A DNA stretch of 64,000 bases from Fodinibacter sp963800505 (GCA_963800505.1 CAWDBL010000026.1:66786-130785); one strand, 5' to 3'. Shown: positions 18,010-28,023, numbered from the stretch's first letter. Made by a program: numbers and translations. Notes: generated from the sequence alone by a model not told the origin.

Positions 18010-18861
18010 GCCCGATGGCGATCTCTTTGCGGCCGCCGGCCTCCATGAGGGATCGACGGCCCTCCTCGCGGACGTCCTGGGCCTGGGCCCGCAGGACGTC
18101 GGCAAGCGGGGTGCCGCGCTGCACGGCGATGACGACACCGTCGACGAACCGGCGCAGGCTGGCCAGGCCGGTGCGGTCGGCCAGTCCCTGCAGCGCGGTC
18201 GGCAGGTTCGCCCCGGCGCGGGCGTCGGCCAGGCACCGCCGCAGCTCACCGGCCAGCTCGCCGTGCGAGAGCCGGCAGACCCGGTCGAGGGCCCCGACCG
18301 CTCCCTCGCCGGCGCCGACCGCCAGGGCGAGCAGCTCGGCGACGGTGGGGAACTCGGTGAGCATCCGGGCCTCGCGGCGGGCCGCGCGACGCGACAGCAG
18401 GTAGTCGGCGCCGGTGACGCCCACGCCCAGCCCGACCGCGGTGAGCATCACGCACGACGAAGACCCCGGCGTCGCGCAACACCAGCGCCAGCACCCCGGC
18501 GACGGCGCCGACGACCGCCCCCAGCGCGCCCCACAGCACCTGCTCGGCCCGGAACCGGTCGACGTCAGCCGCCAGACCGGCCCGCAGCTGGCGGCGGCGC
18601 ACCGACTCAGCCCCGCCCATGACGCGCTCGACGACGGCACCCAGGTCGCGGACCGCCGGACCGGCCACGACGCCGAAGCGCCCCGCCGGTCGGGCGGCCG
18701 TCGTCGAGCAGGCGCGACGGCCTCGCGGTGTCGCGCAGGTACGGCAGGACCCGCCCGGCAAGCCCGGCACGCCGGTGCCGCGGCAGGCCCAGCCAGACCA
18801 GCGCCAGGCCCAACCCCACCAGGAAGCCGAGCAGCGCACCGCTGCGCGCGAGCCCACTCAC
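18010..18861 (-). pseudogene. tadC: Broken tadC (type II secretion F-family membrane protein of a Flp/Tad pilus)
   Basis: Coding resemblance starts at GTG 18861 (GTGA overlap with tadB) with SGLARSGALLGFLVGLGLAL, a membrane segment. It then changes frame near 18,690 (continuing as GRFGVVAGPAVRDLGAVVER) and again near 18,450 (continuing as MLTAVGLGVGVTGADYLLSR). The T2SSF core follows: FPTVAELLALAVGAGEGAVG, then RTGLASLRRFVDGVVIAVQR and EEGRRSLMEAGGRKEIAI. Homology stops there, just before the C-terminal pair of membrane helices that the family needs. Two frame changes plus loss of the last 60 or so residues make it non-functional as read. The missing end abuts the accessory block, and the tadE/pilin-type genes expected after tadC are absent. 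Confidence 0.8.
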
Positions 18862-19727
18862 CGCAGCACCCGCTCGTCCTCAGGCAACCTGCCGATGCGC
18901 ACCATCGCCCAGTACGCCACAGCGGTCAGCGCACCCCCCACCAGCAGCACCCCCGCCCCAGCCGCGCTGGAGTAGGCGACCACCGACTCAGGGTTGGTCG
19001 ACAGCATGGCGAGCACGGCCCAGGGCGCAGCCACGGCAAGCCTGGCCGCGTTCACGGTCCACGACTGCCGGGTCTCGAGCTCGGCGCGGGTGCGGGCGTC
19101 CTCGCGCAGGAAGCCCGACAGGGTGCGAAGGAGGTGACCCAGGTCGGTGCCGCCCACCTCGCGGGCGATCCGCAGGCTCTCGACGAGACGGTCGCCCACC
19201 GGGTCGCTGAGTCGCTCCTTGAGGCGGTCGAGCGAGTCGTGGAACCGCCCGCTGAGCCGGTAGTCGTCGGCGAACGCCCGGAACGGCTCGCGCAGCTCCT
19301 CCGGCCCGCGCGTGCCGAGCTGCGACAGCGCCTCGGGCAGCGCCATCCCCGCCCGGACGCCCGAGGTGATGTTGTCGACGGCATCCGGCCACAGGTCACG
19401 CAGCCGAGCGCGGCGGCGCCGGGCACGGGCCCGCACCACGGCCAGCGGGAGGTAGGCGCCCATGGCGGCGAAGCACGCGGCGATCGGCAGCACGCCGACC
19501 GTGGCCTGCACCAGCGCGAGCACGAGGAGAGACGCCACGACGCTCGCAGTGAGCAGGGTTCGCACCGACAGCCCGGCGAACCCCGCCTGCACGATCTCGT
19601 CGGAGAGCCGGTCGACCGGGCGGGGCCTGCGAACACGCGGCGGCGGTCGCTCCGACGGGACCCAGCAGCTCCACCACACGAGGAACAGGCCGATGCCCAG
19701 CAGCAGCCCGAGGAGCAGGCCGGTCAT
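18858..19727 (-). CDS. tadB: TadB-like type II secretion F-family inner-membrane protein
   Basis: This 289-aa protein is a polytopic platform protein of Flp/Tad-type pili; it sits under the pilus and couples the ATPase TadA to pilin polymerisation. Membrane segments are seen at about residues 3-20, 60-95 (two) and 228-278 (two). The T2SSF domain lies between, with LWPDAVDNITSGVRAGMALP (about 114) and the characteristic DPVGDRLVESLRIAREVGGT region (about 177). ATG 19727 overlaps the tadA stop by 4 bp (ATGA), so the two are translationally coupled. Its own stop overlaps the tadC start. The gene itself appears intact. Confidence 0.88.
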   Translation of the reverse strand: MTGLLLGLLLGIGLFLVWWSCWVPSERPPPRVRRPRPVDRLSDEIVQAGFAGLSVRTLLTASVVASLLVLALVQATVGVLPIAACFAAMGAYLPLAVVRARARRRRARLRDLWPDAVDNITSGVRAGMALPEALSQLGTRGPEELREPFRAFADDYRLSGRFHDSLDRLKERLSDPVGDRLVESLRIAREVGGTDLGHLLRTLSGFLREDARTRAELETRQSWTVNAARLAVAAPWAVLAMLSTNPESVVAYSSAAGAGVLLVGGALTAVAYWAMVRIGRLPEDERVLR

Positions 19728-20956
19728 GCTGCATCCCCTTGGGCGAGCAGTGCGGACAGGTCGTAGCCGGCGCGCTCGAAGCGGTCGGCGTGCGGCGGGA
19801 AACCGTCGGCCCGCACCAAGGCACCGCCGCGCCGGACGAACAGGTCGGCGATCTCGACGACGTCGCCCTCCACGCGACCGGGGACGGCGGCGACCTCGCG
19901 GACCGTGCGCCGCCCGTCGCGCTCGAGCGCGGCGTGCACGACGATGTCGATCGAGGCGGCTACGGTCGGCACGACGAAGCGGCCCGACACGTTCTCACCG
20001 GCGAGCAGCGGCAGCGTGCACATCTTCGTGACGGCCTCGCGGGCACTGTTGGCGTGGATGGTGCACATGCCCGGCAGACCCGAGTTCAGCGCGATGAGCA
20101 GGTCGAGGCTCTCCGCCTGGCGCACTTCACCGACCACGATGCGCGACGGCCGCATCCGCAGCGCCTCCTTGACCAGCCGGCGCAGCGGGATCTCGCCGGT
20201 GCCCTCGAGCGACGGCTGGCGGCACTGCATCGCCGCGACGTCGCGGTGCGGGATGCGCAGCTCGAAGACTTCTTCGCAGGTGACGATGCGCTCGCGCGCC
20301 GGCACCGCCGAGGCCAGGCAGTTGAGCAGGGTCGTCTTGCCGGCCTGGGTGCCGCCGGCGACCAGCACGTTGAGCCCGGCAGCGACGGACGCCTCCAGGA
20401 AGCGGGCCGCCTGCCTCGTGAGGGTGCCCAGCCGCACCAGGTCGTCCATCGAGTCGGCCTTCACGACGAACTTGCGCACGTTGACGAACCAGTGCTCGCG
20501 GGTGATGTCGGGGATGACGACATGCAGCCGGCTGCCGTCGGGCAGCACGGCGTCGACGAACGGCGAGCTGAGGTCGACCCGGCGCCCCGACGACTTCAGC
20601 ATCCGCTCGACGAGGTCCCTGACCTGGTCGTGCGACAGCAGCGTCGTCGTCAGCTCGGCGACACCGTCGCGGGCGACGAAGACGCGCGAGGGCTCGTTGA
20701 TCCAGATTTCTTCGACCGAGGGATCGTCGAAGTACTGCTGCAGCGGGCCGTAGCCGGCCACGGTGTCCCACACCGTGCGCGACGCGGCGTCGACGTCAGC
20801 GATCACCGGCATCCCACCCAGCATCGACCGCTCGTCGTAGTCGGCCACCGCCTCACGCACCAGACGGCGAACCTCGCCCTCGTCGCGCGCCGGGTCCAGC
20901 CCCGAGCGGCGGATCAGCTCACGGACCTCGCCCTCGAGCGTCTGGACCGCATCCAC
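19724..20956 (-). CDS. tadA: TadA/CpaF-family secretion ATPase
   Basis: This 410-aa ATPase drives assembly of Flp/Tad pili from the cytoplasmic face. GTG 20956 is chosen over longer frames because a purine-rich GGGAAGGGGAG precedes it and the family N terminus (helical, DAVQTLEGEVREL) begins there. The N-terminal domain spans about 1-130 (VAGYGPLQQYFDDPSVEEIW at about 64). The Walker A is GGTQAGKTTLLN (about 200), the Asp box EEVFELRIP (about 228), and the Walker B-like RIVVGEVRQAESLDLL (about 265) is followed by the His box GMCTIHANSAREA (about 287). The C-terminal part is slightly extended. It is the first gene of the tadABC run and is divergent from the FtsK-family gene, with 145 bp between them. 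Confidence 0.92.
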   Translation of the reverse strand: MDAVQTLEGEVRELIRRSGLDPARDEGEVRRLVREAVADYDERSMLGGMPVIADVDAASRTVWDTVAGYGPLQQYFDDPSVEEIWINEPSRVFVARDGVAELTTTLLSHDQVRDLVERMLKSSGRRVDLSSPFVDAVLPDGSRLHVVIPDITREHWFVNVRKFVVKADSMDDLVRLGTLTRQAARFLEASVAAGLNVLVAGGTQAGKTTLLNCLASAVPARERIVTCEEVFELRIPHRDVAAMQCRQPSLEGTGEIPLRRLVKEALRMRPSRIVVGEVRQAESLDLLIALNSGLPGMCTIHANSAREAVTKMCTLPLLAGENVSGRFVVPTVAASIDIVVHAALERDGRRTVREVAAVPGRVEGDVVEIADLFVRRGGALVRADGFPPHADRFERAGYDLSALLAQGDAA

Positions 20957-21052
20957 GACTCCCCTTCCCGTGGCCGGACCCCTCCGCCGGCCACCGATGT
21001 CTGCGCATAGCAAACCCGAGGTCGCGCCGCCGCGCATCCGCTGGCGCCGGGC

Positions 21053-21101
21053 CTGTGGATAACTTCTCCGCGGCGTCGGTCCGGCTTCCTACGGTGGCGC
21101 C
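21053..21101 (+). promoter_or_regulatory. Leaderless-type promoter with an upstream DnaA-box-like sequence
   Basis: CTGTGGATAACT begins at 21053 and contains TGTGGATAA, the exact reverse complement of the TTATCCACA DnaA-box consensus. CCTACGGTGG (21088-21097), with TACGGT as the likely -10 element, ends so close to ATG 21102 that transcription probably begins at or next to the start codon. The same two blocks, at the same spacing, precede the gene at 40406. Confidence 0.5.
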
Positions 21102-24100
21102 ATGGAGATGACGCTGACCGTGCACGTGCCACGACGACGACCCCACCCGGTCGACGTCGTGGTCGAGTGGTCGGGCCGCACTACGGTCGCCGCGCTGTGC
21201 GCCGCCCTGGCCGACCACCTCGGCGAGCCCGTGCCCGGTCTGAGCTCGGGCGGGCGGGTGCTCCCGCCCGACGCTGAGGTCGGGATGCCGCCACTGCTGC
21301 ACGGTGCGTCCGTCTCGGTCGTCACCCCACCGGCGGGGGGCGCGCAGGTGACGACAGTTGTGCCCGAACCCCGTTCCGTGCTCGACCTGGTCGTCGTGGG
21401 TGGCCCGGATGCCGGGCGCCGCCACCCGCTGTCACCGCCCGGCGTCGCGGTCGGACGGGCACCGGCAGCCGGGCTGGTCGTCGACGACGAGTCCCTGAGC
21501 CGCAACCATCTCTACGTGGCCGTTGGTTCGGGCGGGGTCACGATCGAGGACCGGCTCTCGACCAACGGGGTCGTCATCGACGGTGTGCGCGTCGACACCG
21601 TCACCCCCGTCGACGCCACGTCGACGGTGGTGATCGGGTCGACGACCCTGCGGCTGCGGCGGGCCGGCGGCCCGGGTCCGCCGACCCGGCATCCGGGTGA
21701 CGGCACCGTGCGCGTCAGCCCCACACCCGGCCCTGCGGCGGCCCTCACCGACCTCCGGGTCGCGTGCCCCGAGGCGCCGCCGGAGCGGCCACGAGCTCGG
21801 GTGCCCTGGCTGGCGGCGGCGGCGCCGGTGCCCGTCGCCATCGCACTCGCGTTCTTCCTGGGCCCACAGCTGCTGCTGTTCGCCGCGCTCGGGCCGGTGT
21901 CGCTGCTGGCCGGGGCGCTCGGCGACCGTTGGGGGTTCGGCCGGGCACGGCGTCGCGAGCTGGCGGCCCACGCCCAGGCGCTCGAACAGGCGCGCGCCAG
22001 GCTCGCCGAGGCGCTGCTCCGCGAGCGTGAGCGGCTCGACCGCGCTCATCCCGACCCAGCCGCCGTCCTGGCGACCGCCGAGCGGCGGCTGGGCGGCATC
22101 TGGTCCGGCGAGGGGGGGACCCGGGTGCGCCTGGGGCTCGGCGACGTGCCGACCCGGGTCGCCTGGGTCGAGGGCGCCACGCAGACCCACCCTCCCGTGG
22201 CGCACGCACCGCTCGTGGTCGACCTCGCCGAGCTGCGCTGCCTCGGCGTCGTGGGGTCGGTCGCGTTCACCGACGGCCACCTCGCCAACCTCGTCGGTCA
22301 GCTCTGCACGGCCAACGCCCCGCACGAGCTGTCCGTGTCGGTCGCATCGGGCGACCTCCAGTGGTCCTGGGTCGCCCGGTTGCCGCACGCCGACGGTTCC
22401 GTGCCGCAACCCAGCCGCCCCCCGTCCAGTTGGGGCGGTGGCAACCCCCAGGGCCGTGCCGGCCGCCTGCACGTGCTGGTGGTCCCTCGTCACGGGCCGG
22501 GCTCGACCGGGCTGGTGACAGCAGCACTCGCCGACGGCGCGGTCGTCCTCGTGGCGGCCACGACGCGCGCGGACCTGCCGGGGGCCTGCGGCGCCGTGGT
22601 GCGGCGGGTCGACTCCGGTCACCTGCTCGACGGCCCGAACGCGTGCATGACCTTCGTGCCCGACCTCGTGGCCCCGTGGTGGGTCGACCGGCTCTCCCGG
22701 GCGCTGGCCCCCTTACGCTGCTCCGACCCACGGGCAACAGCGCGGATGCCGTCCCGCCTCACCCTTGCCGACGCCTTGGGCGGTGAGCTCACCGGCGCTG
22801 CGGTGGCCGACCGGTGGCGTGCACGGGAGGTCACCGCCCCAGGGTCGCCCTCGGCCACGCCGACCCTGGCCGCCGTCGTCGGGTCGACACAGCAGGGACC
22901 GTTCGTCGTCGACCTGTGCCGCGACGGGCCGCACGTGCTGGTCGGTGGGACCACCGGCTCGGGCAAGTCGGAGTTCCTCCGCACCTTGGTCACCTCACTG
23001 GCCGTCGCCGCACCGCCCGAGGAGCTCACCTTCGTCCTGGTCGACTTCAAGGGCGGCGCGGCCTTCGGCCCCTGCTCCGGCCTCCCCCACGTCGTCGGGC
23101 TGGTCACCGACCTCGACGACCACCTGGTCTCGCGCGCGCTGGCGTCCCTGCGTGCCGAGCTGCGTCGGCGCGAGCGGATCCTGGCCACCGTCGGCGCCAG
23201 CGACCTCGCGGGCTACGAGCGGCTTCGGGTCCCGGGCGCCGAGCAGGTCCCTCGGCTCGTCGTGGTGGTCGACGAGCTGCGGGCCCTGGTCGAGGAGCTG
23301 CCCGAGTTCGTCACCGGCCTGGTGCGGCTGGCGGCCCAGGGCCGATCTCTCGGGGTCCATCTCGTCCTGGCGACCCAGCGGCCGTCGGGCGCCCTGAGCG
23401 CGGAGGTGCAGGCGAACGTCTCGCTGCGCATCGCGTTCCGCATGCGCGACCGCGCCGACTCGGTCGACGTGCTCGACGACGGCGCGGCCGCCGGTATCGC
23501 CCCGAGCACACCGGGCCGCGCCCTGGCCCGCGGTGCTGACGGGTCCCTCGTCACGTTCCAGTCGGCGACCGTGGCCGCGCCGAGGGCCCGTGCCGACGCC
23601 GGCGTCGGGCTCTCGGTGCGGCCGGTCGTCGGCGATGGGGCGCCCGGTCGGTCGCGGGCGACGGGCGACGAGACCGGCAACGATGCACCGCCCGCCCTGG
23701 TGGCGGCGGTGCGAGAGGCGCACCGGCTGCGCGGAGGAGACCTGCCCAGGTCTCCGTGGATGGCCCCGTTGCCGGCCATGGTGTCGTCGGGCAACGGCAA
23801 CGGCAACGGCAACGGTGACGGTGACGGTGACGGCACCGGCAACGGCGACGGATCCGCATCGGGCGAGCACTCGGTCGTGGTCGGCCTCGTCGACGAGCCG
23901 GACCTGCAGCGGGTCACGTCGCTGCAGTGGGATGCCACGGACGGGCTCTGGCTGCTCGCCGGCGGGGCCGGGAGCGGGCGCACCACCGCCCTGCGGGCGC
24001 TCGCCCTGGCGGCGGCGGGCCGGTTCGGCCCCGAGTCGCTGCACCTGCACGTCCTCGACGGTCAAGGGTCGCTGGCCGACCTCGGCACCCTTGCGCACCT

Positions 24101-25497
24101 GGGCACCCGCGCCCGGGTCGACGACGTGCGGGCCTGCGCCTCCCTCGTGCAGCACCTGCGCTCCGAGGTGGACCGCCGCCGCGCGGCGGCGGTGAGCGCG
24201 CCCCCGGGCGCCACGGCGCAACGGCGGGCCGCGGGGGCACCGCCGACGATCCTCCTGCTCGTCGACGGCTGGGAGCAGCTCGTCGAGGCCCACCCGGCCC
24301 ACGGGTCCGACCACCTCACCGGGATGCTCCTGCGCGTGCTGCGCGACGGTCGGTCGGTGGGCGTGGTCGGGGCCGTCACCGGAGGCCGCAGCCTGCTGCA
24401 CCCGCGCTGGGGCGAGGTGGCCGGGCGCACCTTCCTGATGGGACGCGTCGACCCCCTCGACGCGGCGCTCGCCGGCCTACGCGCCACCGACGCCCCCCGC
24501 GACCCCCCACCCGGCCGTGCCGTGCGGGTGCACGACAAGCGCGAGGTGCAGTTCGCACAGGTGCACTCCTCCGAGACGACGACCACCGCGCGGGGGGCAG
24601 CACGACGCCCGGCTCACGGCGCGGCGTGGCGGTGGGTCAGTCTGCCGACCGTCGTGCGCCGCGACGAGCTGCCACTCGTCACCGGCGGTCAGGCGGGCGT
24701 CGACCACCACCCTGTTCGCGAGCTGCTGCTCGGCGTCGGTGGTGAGCAGGCGGCCTCGGTCTCGTGGTGCCCCGAGACCCATGGCCGTCGGCTCCTGGTC
24801 GTCGGACCGCCACGATCCGGTCGCACGAATGCGCTGCGCGTGATCACCGAGTCTCTCTGTGCAACAGGGCGACTCGTCGCAGTCATCACGTCGGCGCACA
24901 TACAGTCGGATGCCGTGGCCGGCAGGCTCGGTCCTCATCGAGCCGAGCGACACCGACTCCTTGGTCCGGTTCCGACGCCAGCACCGCGACCTGGTGGTGT
25001 GCATCGACGACGCCGACCGGCTCGGCGACAGCGACGCCCTGCCGGTGCTGCGCGAGATCGCCGGGCTCGTCGACCGCGACGCCGGGCTGGTGATCGTGTC
25101 GACCACCCCCGCGGCCCTGGCCACGAGGTTCAGCGGCATCGACGTCGAGGTGGCGCGCGACGGCTGCGGCCTCGTGCTCAACCCGGCCGCCGCCGACCGC
25201 TCCCTGCCGTCCGCAACGATGCCCGAAGGGATCCCCCGGCATCCCGGCCGCGGCGTCTTCGTCGCCCACGGCGACGTCACCGAGGTGCAGGTCCTGCTGG
25301 CCGAGCCTTCAGTCGGGAACGTCGCGCCCCGGGAGCACCTCGGTCTCGGGGTCCCGAGCGACCCACGCAGCGCCGATGCCCACCGCGGCCACCACGAGCA
25401 CGAGCCAGCCGACCGCCACCCGGGTGCCCTGCACGAGGCTGACGCCGACCGGCAGGAGAAGGGCGTTCCAGACGATGGTGGGGGTGCGCGGCCATGA
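21102..25497 (+). CDS. FHA-domain FtsK/SpoIIIE ATPase, type VII secretion-like (frame-disrupted)
   Basis: This is a roughly 1460-aa membrane ATPase of the EssC/EccC type. Order: a ubiquitin-like N terminus (residues about 1-85), an FHA domain (about 100-190, with DDESLSRNH at about 127 and STNGVVIDG at about 156), two hydrophobic helices (about 235-275), a first FtsK domain (Walker A GGTTGSGKSEF at about 614, Walker B VVVVDELR at about 722), a Gly-Asn/Gly-Asp linker near 900, a second domain (GGAGSGRTTA, about 954) and a third, weak one (VGPPRSGRT, about 1233). Domains two and three have Arg or altered residues, so the first is probably the active ATPase. The frame changes at about 24,920 (VITSAHIQSDAVAG, then SVLIEPSDTDSLVRF in the +1 frame). 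The last 60 codons overlap the convergent membrane gene, so the true C terminus is uncertain. Expected role: exporting WXG100-like proteins; candidates are encoded at 40.4-41.2 kb. Confidence 0.8.
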
Positions 25498-25710
25498 CGC
25501 GTCACCGAGCCACCCTCGGGCCAAGAAGGCGAGCCCGACGGCCCCGACCAGGATCAACAGCGCCGACATCACCACTTGAACGGCGTCGCTCCCCTCCCCC
25601 AGGGCCAGTTCGACGACGTAGAAGACGGCGAAGCCGGCGAGCGTGAGCGCCTGCAGGCCAATGAGCAGCGCCAGGAGGCGGCGCGGGCCACGTGGCGGGG
25701 TGTCTGGCAC
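25309..25710 (-). CDS. Small four-helix membrane protein of unknown function
   Basis: The 133-aa product starts at GTG 25710 (AGGGTGG upstream on this strand) with PDTPPRGPRRLLALLIGLQA. Four hydrophobic segments are apparent (about residues 10-35, 45-70, 80-98 and 102-122), followed by a charged C-terminal tail (RDPETEVLPGRDVPD). Short proteins of this layout are common and unnamed in actinobacteria. It converges on the FtsK-family gene, whose frame as sequenced runs 189 bp into it, an overlap more likely due to another frame error than real. No operon partner. Confidence 0.7.
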   Translation of the reverse strand: MPDTPPRGPRRLLALLIGLQALTLAGFAVFYVVELALGEGSDAVQVVMSALLILVGAVGLAFLARGWLGDASWPRTPTIVWNALLLPVGVSLVQGTRVAVGWLVLVVAAVGIGAAWVARDPETEVLPGRDVPD

Positions 25711-25858
25711 GGCATCCACCCTAGTCAGCGGGGGCGGGGAACACGCACCACCCTCGCGGCCGTTGAGTCGAGGTAGCACCCACAGAGAAGGCCAGTCTGT
25801 CGGAACTGTCACATCACTGATCCTTCCCGGATTGGGACCGTCCCGGTAGTGTGGCAGC

Positions 25859-25885
25859 ACGGACGTCTGTGCTGTGGACGTCCGT
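25859..25885 (+). promoter_or_regulatory. Perfect inverted repeat in the whiB upstream region
   Basis: ACGGACGT (25859-25866) and ACGTCCGT (25878-25885) are exact reverse complements 11 bases apart, one helical turn between centres of the half-sites. It lies 92 bp upstream of the whiB start. Spacing and symmetry suit a dimeric repressor or activator site; a leader hairpin is the alternative. Confidence 0.45.
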
Positions 25886-25976
25886 TCCGGCTGCGACGAC
25901 GCATCCCGCGAGCGTCCGCACCACCCTCCGTAGGCGCTCGACCCCCCGCATACCCCCGCGACAAGGAGCACCCTTC

Positions 25977-26225
25977 ATGGACTGGCGCGACCGCGCTGCC
26001 TGCCTCGACGAGGATCCCGAGCTGTTCTTCCCCATTGGGAACACCGGCCCGGCGATCGCTCAGATCGAGGAGGCCAAGGCCGTCTGCCGTCGGTGCGAGG
26101 TGGTCGACACATGCCTGAAGTGGGCCATCGAGTCGGGTCAGGATGCCGGCGTCTGGGGCGGCATGTCAGAGGACGAGCGCCGCGCGCTCAAGCGTCGTAA
26201 CGCCCGAGCCCGCCGGGCTGGGTGA
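25977..26225 (+). CDS. whiB1: WhiB-family iron-sulfur transcription factor (WhiB1-like)
   Basis: The 82-aa protein starts at ATG 25977 after AAGGAG (25962-25967). It has the four cluster-ligating cysteines (Cys9, Cys37, Cys40, Cys46), the GVWGG turn (residues 58-62) and a basic C-terminal tail (RRALKRRNARARR), the standard WhiB layout. Proteins of this class bind a [4Fe-4S] cluster that responds to nitric oxide or redox state and act with the primary sigma factor. The short N terminus (MDWRDRAACLDEDPELFFP) and the adjacent pdtaS gene match WhiB1 of mycobacteria. The leader of 90 bases or more holds an 8-bp inverted repeat. The last six codons lie in the first copy of a 50-bp tandem repeat. 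Confidence 0.93.
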   Translation: MDWRDRAACLDEDPELFFPIGNTGPAIAQIEEAKAVCRRCEVVDTCLKWAIESGQDAGVWGGMSEDERRALKRRNARARRAG

Positions 26226-26319
26226 CCGCGGCGACGCAGCGCCACCATCACCTCGGAGCCCGCCGGGCTGGGTGACCGCGGCGACGCAGCGCCACCATCA
26301 CCTCGGAGCCCGCCGCGCC
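26206..26319. repeat. 50-bp direct repeat (two full copies and a partial third) at the whiB 3' end
   Basis: The unit beginning GAGCCCGCCGGGCTGGGTGA starts at 26206 and again, base for base, at 26256. A third start at 26306 diverges after about 11 bases. The first copy includes the last whiB codons and its stop. Each unit contains AGCCC-GCC-GGGCT, a small GC hairpin, so the duplication doubles a possible terminator. Confidence 0.85.
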
Positions 26320-26354
26320 GGCTGACCCGCACCCTCCCCCACCAGGGCCTCGGC

Positions 26355-27833
26355 CTAGCGCAGCGGACGCAGCCGGCAGACGAACTCCACCCGGGTGCCG
26401 CTCGGTAGGTTGTTCGACCACCGGATCCGGCCCTTGAGGTCGGCCGCCAGCGACGTCACGATCCGGGTGCCCAGCCCGGCCAGCGAGGGCCGGAACCCCG
26501 CCGGCAGCCCCACCCCGTCGTCGGTGATCACCACGGTGAGCTGCTCCTCGCCGGCGTCGAGGGTCTGCCGGGTGACCGCCACCTCGACCTTGCCGTCGCG
26601 GTCCTCCAGGCCGTGCTCGACCGCGTTCTGCACCAGCTCGGAGATGATCATCGCCAGCGCGGTGGCGTCCTCGGCCCGCATCCGGCCGAAGCTGCCGGTG
26701 AAGATCGGCTCGACGTGGTGCTCGCGCGTCGCCACCTCCACCACCGCCCGCAGCCCCCGCACGGCGATCTCGTCGAAGTTCACCGTCTCGTCGAAGCCCT
26801 GGCTGAGCGTCTCGTGCACCAGCGCGATGGTGCCGACCCGCCGCACCGCCTCCTCGAGCGAGGCCCGGGCCGCGTCGTCGGTCACCCGCCGGGCCTGCAG
26901 GCGCAGCAGCGCGGCGACGGTCTGCAGGTTGTTCTTCACCCGGTGGTGGATCTCGCGGATGGTCGCGTCCTTGGTGAGCAGCTCCTGCTCACGGCGGCGC
27001 AGCTCTGAGACGTCGCGCAGCAGCACCATGGCACCGGTGCGCACCCCGCCGAGGGTGAGCGGGATGGCGCGCATGGTGATCGTCGCGCTCGCCGTCTCGA
27101 CCTCCGAGCGCCAGGCCGCCCGCCCGGTCGCCACGACGGCCAGCGACTCGTCGACGTTCGCGCCGTTGCGCGAGACCAGGTCGGTCACCACCTGGGCGAG
27201 CACCTCACCGATCACGTCGCCGACGTGGCCCATCCGGTGCACGGCCGACACGGCATTCGGGCTGGCGTACTTGACCAGCCCGTCGGCGTCGAGGTGGATC
27301 ACGCCGTCGCCGACGCGGGGAGCGCCGCGCCGCATCCCGGTCGGTGACGACGTCGAGGGGAACTCGCCGGCCGCGACCATCCGCATGATCGAGTCGGCCA
27401 GGTCGCGGTAGGTCAGCTCGAGCCGGCTCGGGGTGCGTCCACCGGTGAGGTTCGCATGCCGGGTGACGACTGCGATGGCGCGGCCACCGCGCACGACCGG
27501 CACGGCATCCTCGCGGATGGACATGTCCTCGCGGATGGTGGGCGCCGGCTTGGCCACGAGTCGCCGTGAGCGCGCGGCCTCGTCGAGCATCGAGGCGCGC
27601 GACCGGGTCGAGGTGCTGCCGACGATGTCGTCGTAGAAGACCATCGGCCCGGTGTTGGGGCGCACGTGCGCCACCGCGCGCCAGCCGTCCATCCCGCCGC
27701 GCACCCAGAGCACCAGGTCGGCGAAGGACAGGTCGGCGATCAGCTGCCAGTCGCCCGCGAGCAGGTGCAGCCACTCCGACTCGGCCGGCTCGAGGGTGGT
27801 GGTGTCGCGCAGCATCTCGGCGAGGGTGCTCAC
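26355..27833 (-). CDS. pdtaS: Sensor histidine kinase PdtaS
   Basis: This 492-aa cytosolic kinase has an N-terminal GAF-like sensor domain (residues about 1-150), a PAS domain (about 170-280, DGVIHLDADGLVKYASPNA), a HisKA_2 dimerisation domain with the phosphoacceptor His in EIHHRVKNNLQT (about 294-305), and a HATPase domain (N box SELVQNAVEHG about 395, G1 ITDDGVGLP about 436, G2 GLGTRIV about 456). GTG 27833 gives the family N terminus STLAEML; a GTG three codons upstream is possible. PdtaS phosphorylates the antiterminator response regulator PdtaR, not in this window. In mycobacteria the gene also lies next to whiB1, opposite in strand, as here. No membrane segments are present. Confidence 0.93.
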   Translation of the reverse strand: MSTLAEMLRDTTTLEPAESEWLHLLAGDWQLIADLSFADLVLWVRGGMDGWRAVAHVRPNTGPMVFYDDIVGSTSTRSRASMLDEAARSRRLVAKPAPTIREDMSIREDAVPVVRGGRAIAVVTRHANLTGGRTPSRLELTYRDLADSIMRMVAAGEFPSTSSPTGMRRGAPRVGDGVIHLDADGLVKYASPNAVSAVHRMGHVGDVIGEVLAQVVTDLVSRNGANVDESLAVVATGRAAWRSEVETASATITMRAIPLTLGGVRTGAMVLLRDVSELRRREQELLTKDATIREIHHRVKNNLQTVAALLRLQARRVTDDAARASLEEAVRRVGTIALVHETLSQGFDETVNFDEIAVRGLRAVVEVATREHHVEPIFTGSFGRMRAEDATALAMIISELVQNAVEHGLEDRDGKVEVAVTRQTLDAGEEQLTVVITDDGVGLPAGFRPSLAGLGTRIVTSLAADLKGRIRWSNNLPSGTRVEFVCRLRPLR

Positions 27834-27916
27834 GCGCGCCACCCTAGGTCACCATCGCCGACCGGATGCCGGCTGCCCACCCCTCGCGACCGCCACGCTC
27901 CGCAGCCCAGAACGCC

Positions 27917-28023
27917 GACTGATTGCGGATTCCCCACCCCGCGGGAGGTGGGAGATCCGCCATCAGTCGGGATGAGCTCAGTGCGGGAGCACCCGTGGAT
28001 GGGGAAAATCCGCAATGGGTCGG
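27917..28023. repeat. Palindromic repeat (family B) after the glutamate dehydrogenase gene
   Basis: GACTGATTGCGGATTCCCCAC (27917-27937) faces an imperfect reverse complement at 27948-27968. A third, inverted arm (GGGGAAAATCCGCAATGGGT) lies at about 27999-28018, ending next to the gdh stop. The same core, as a perfect 22-bp palindrome, occurs at 41775-41846. It probably terminates gdh transcription. Confidence 0.7.
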
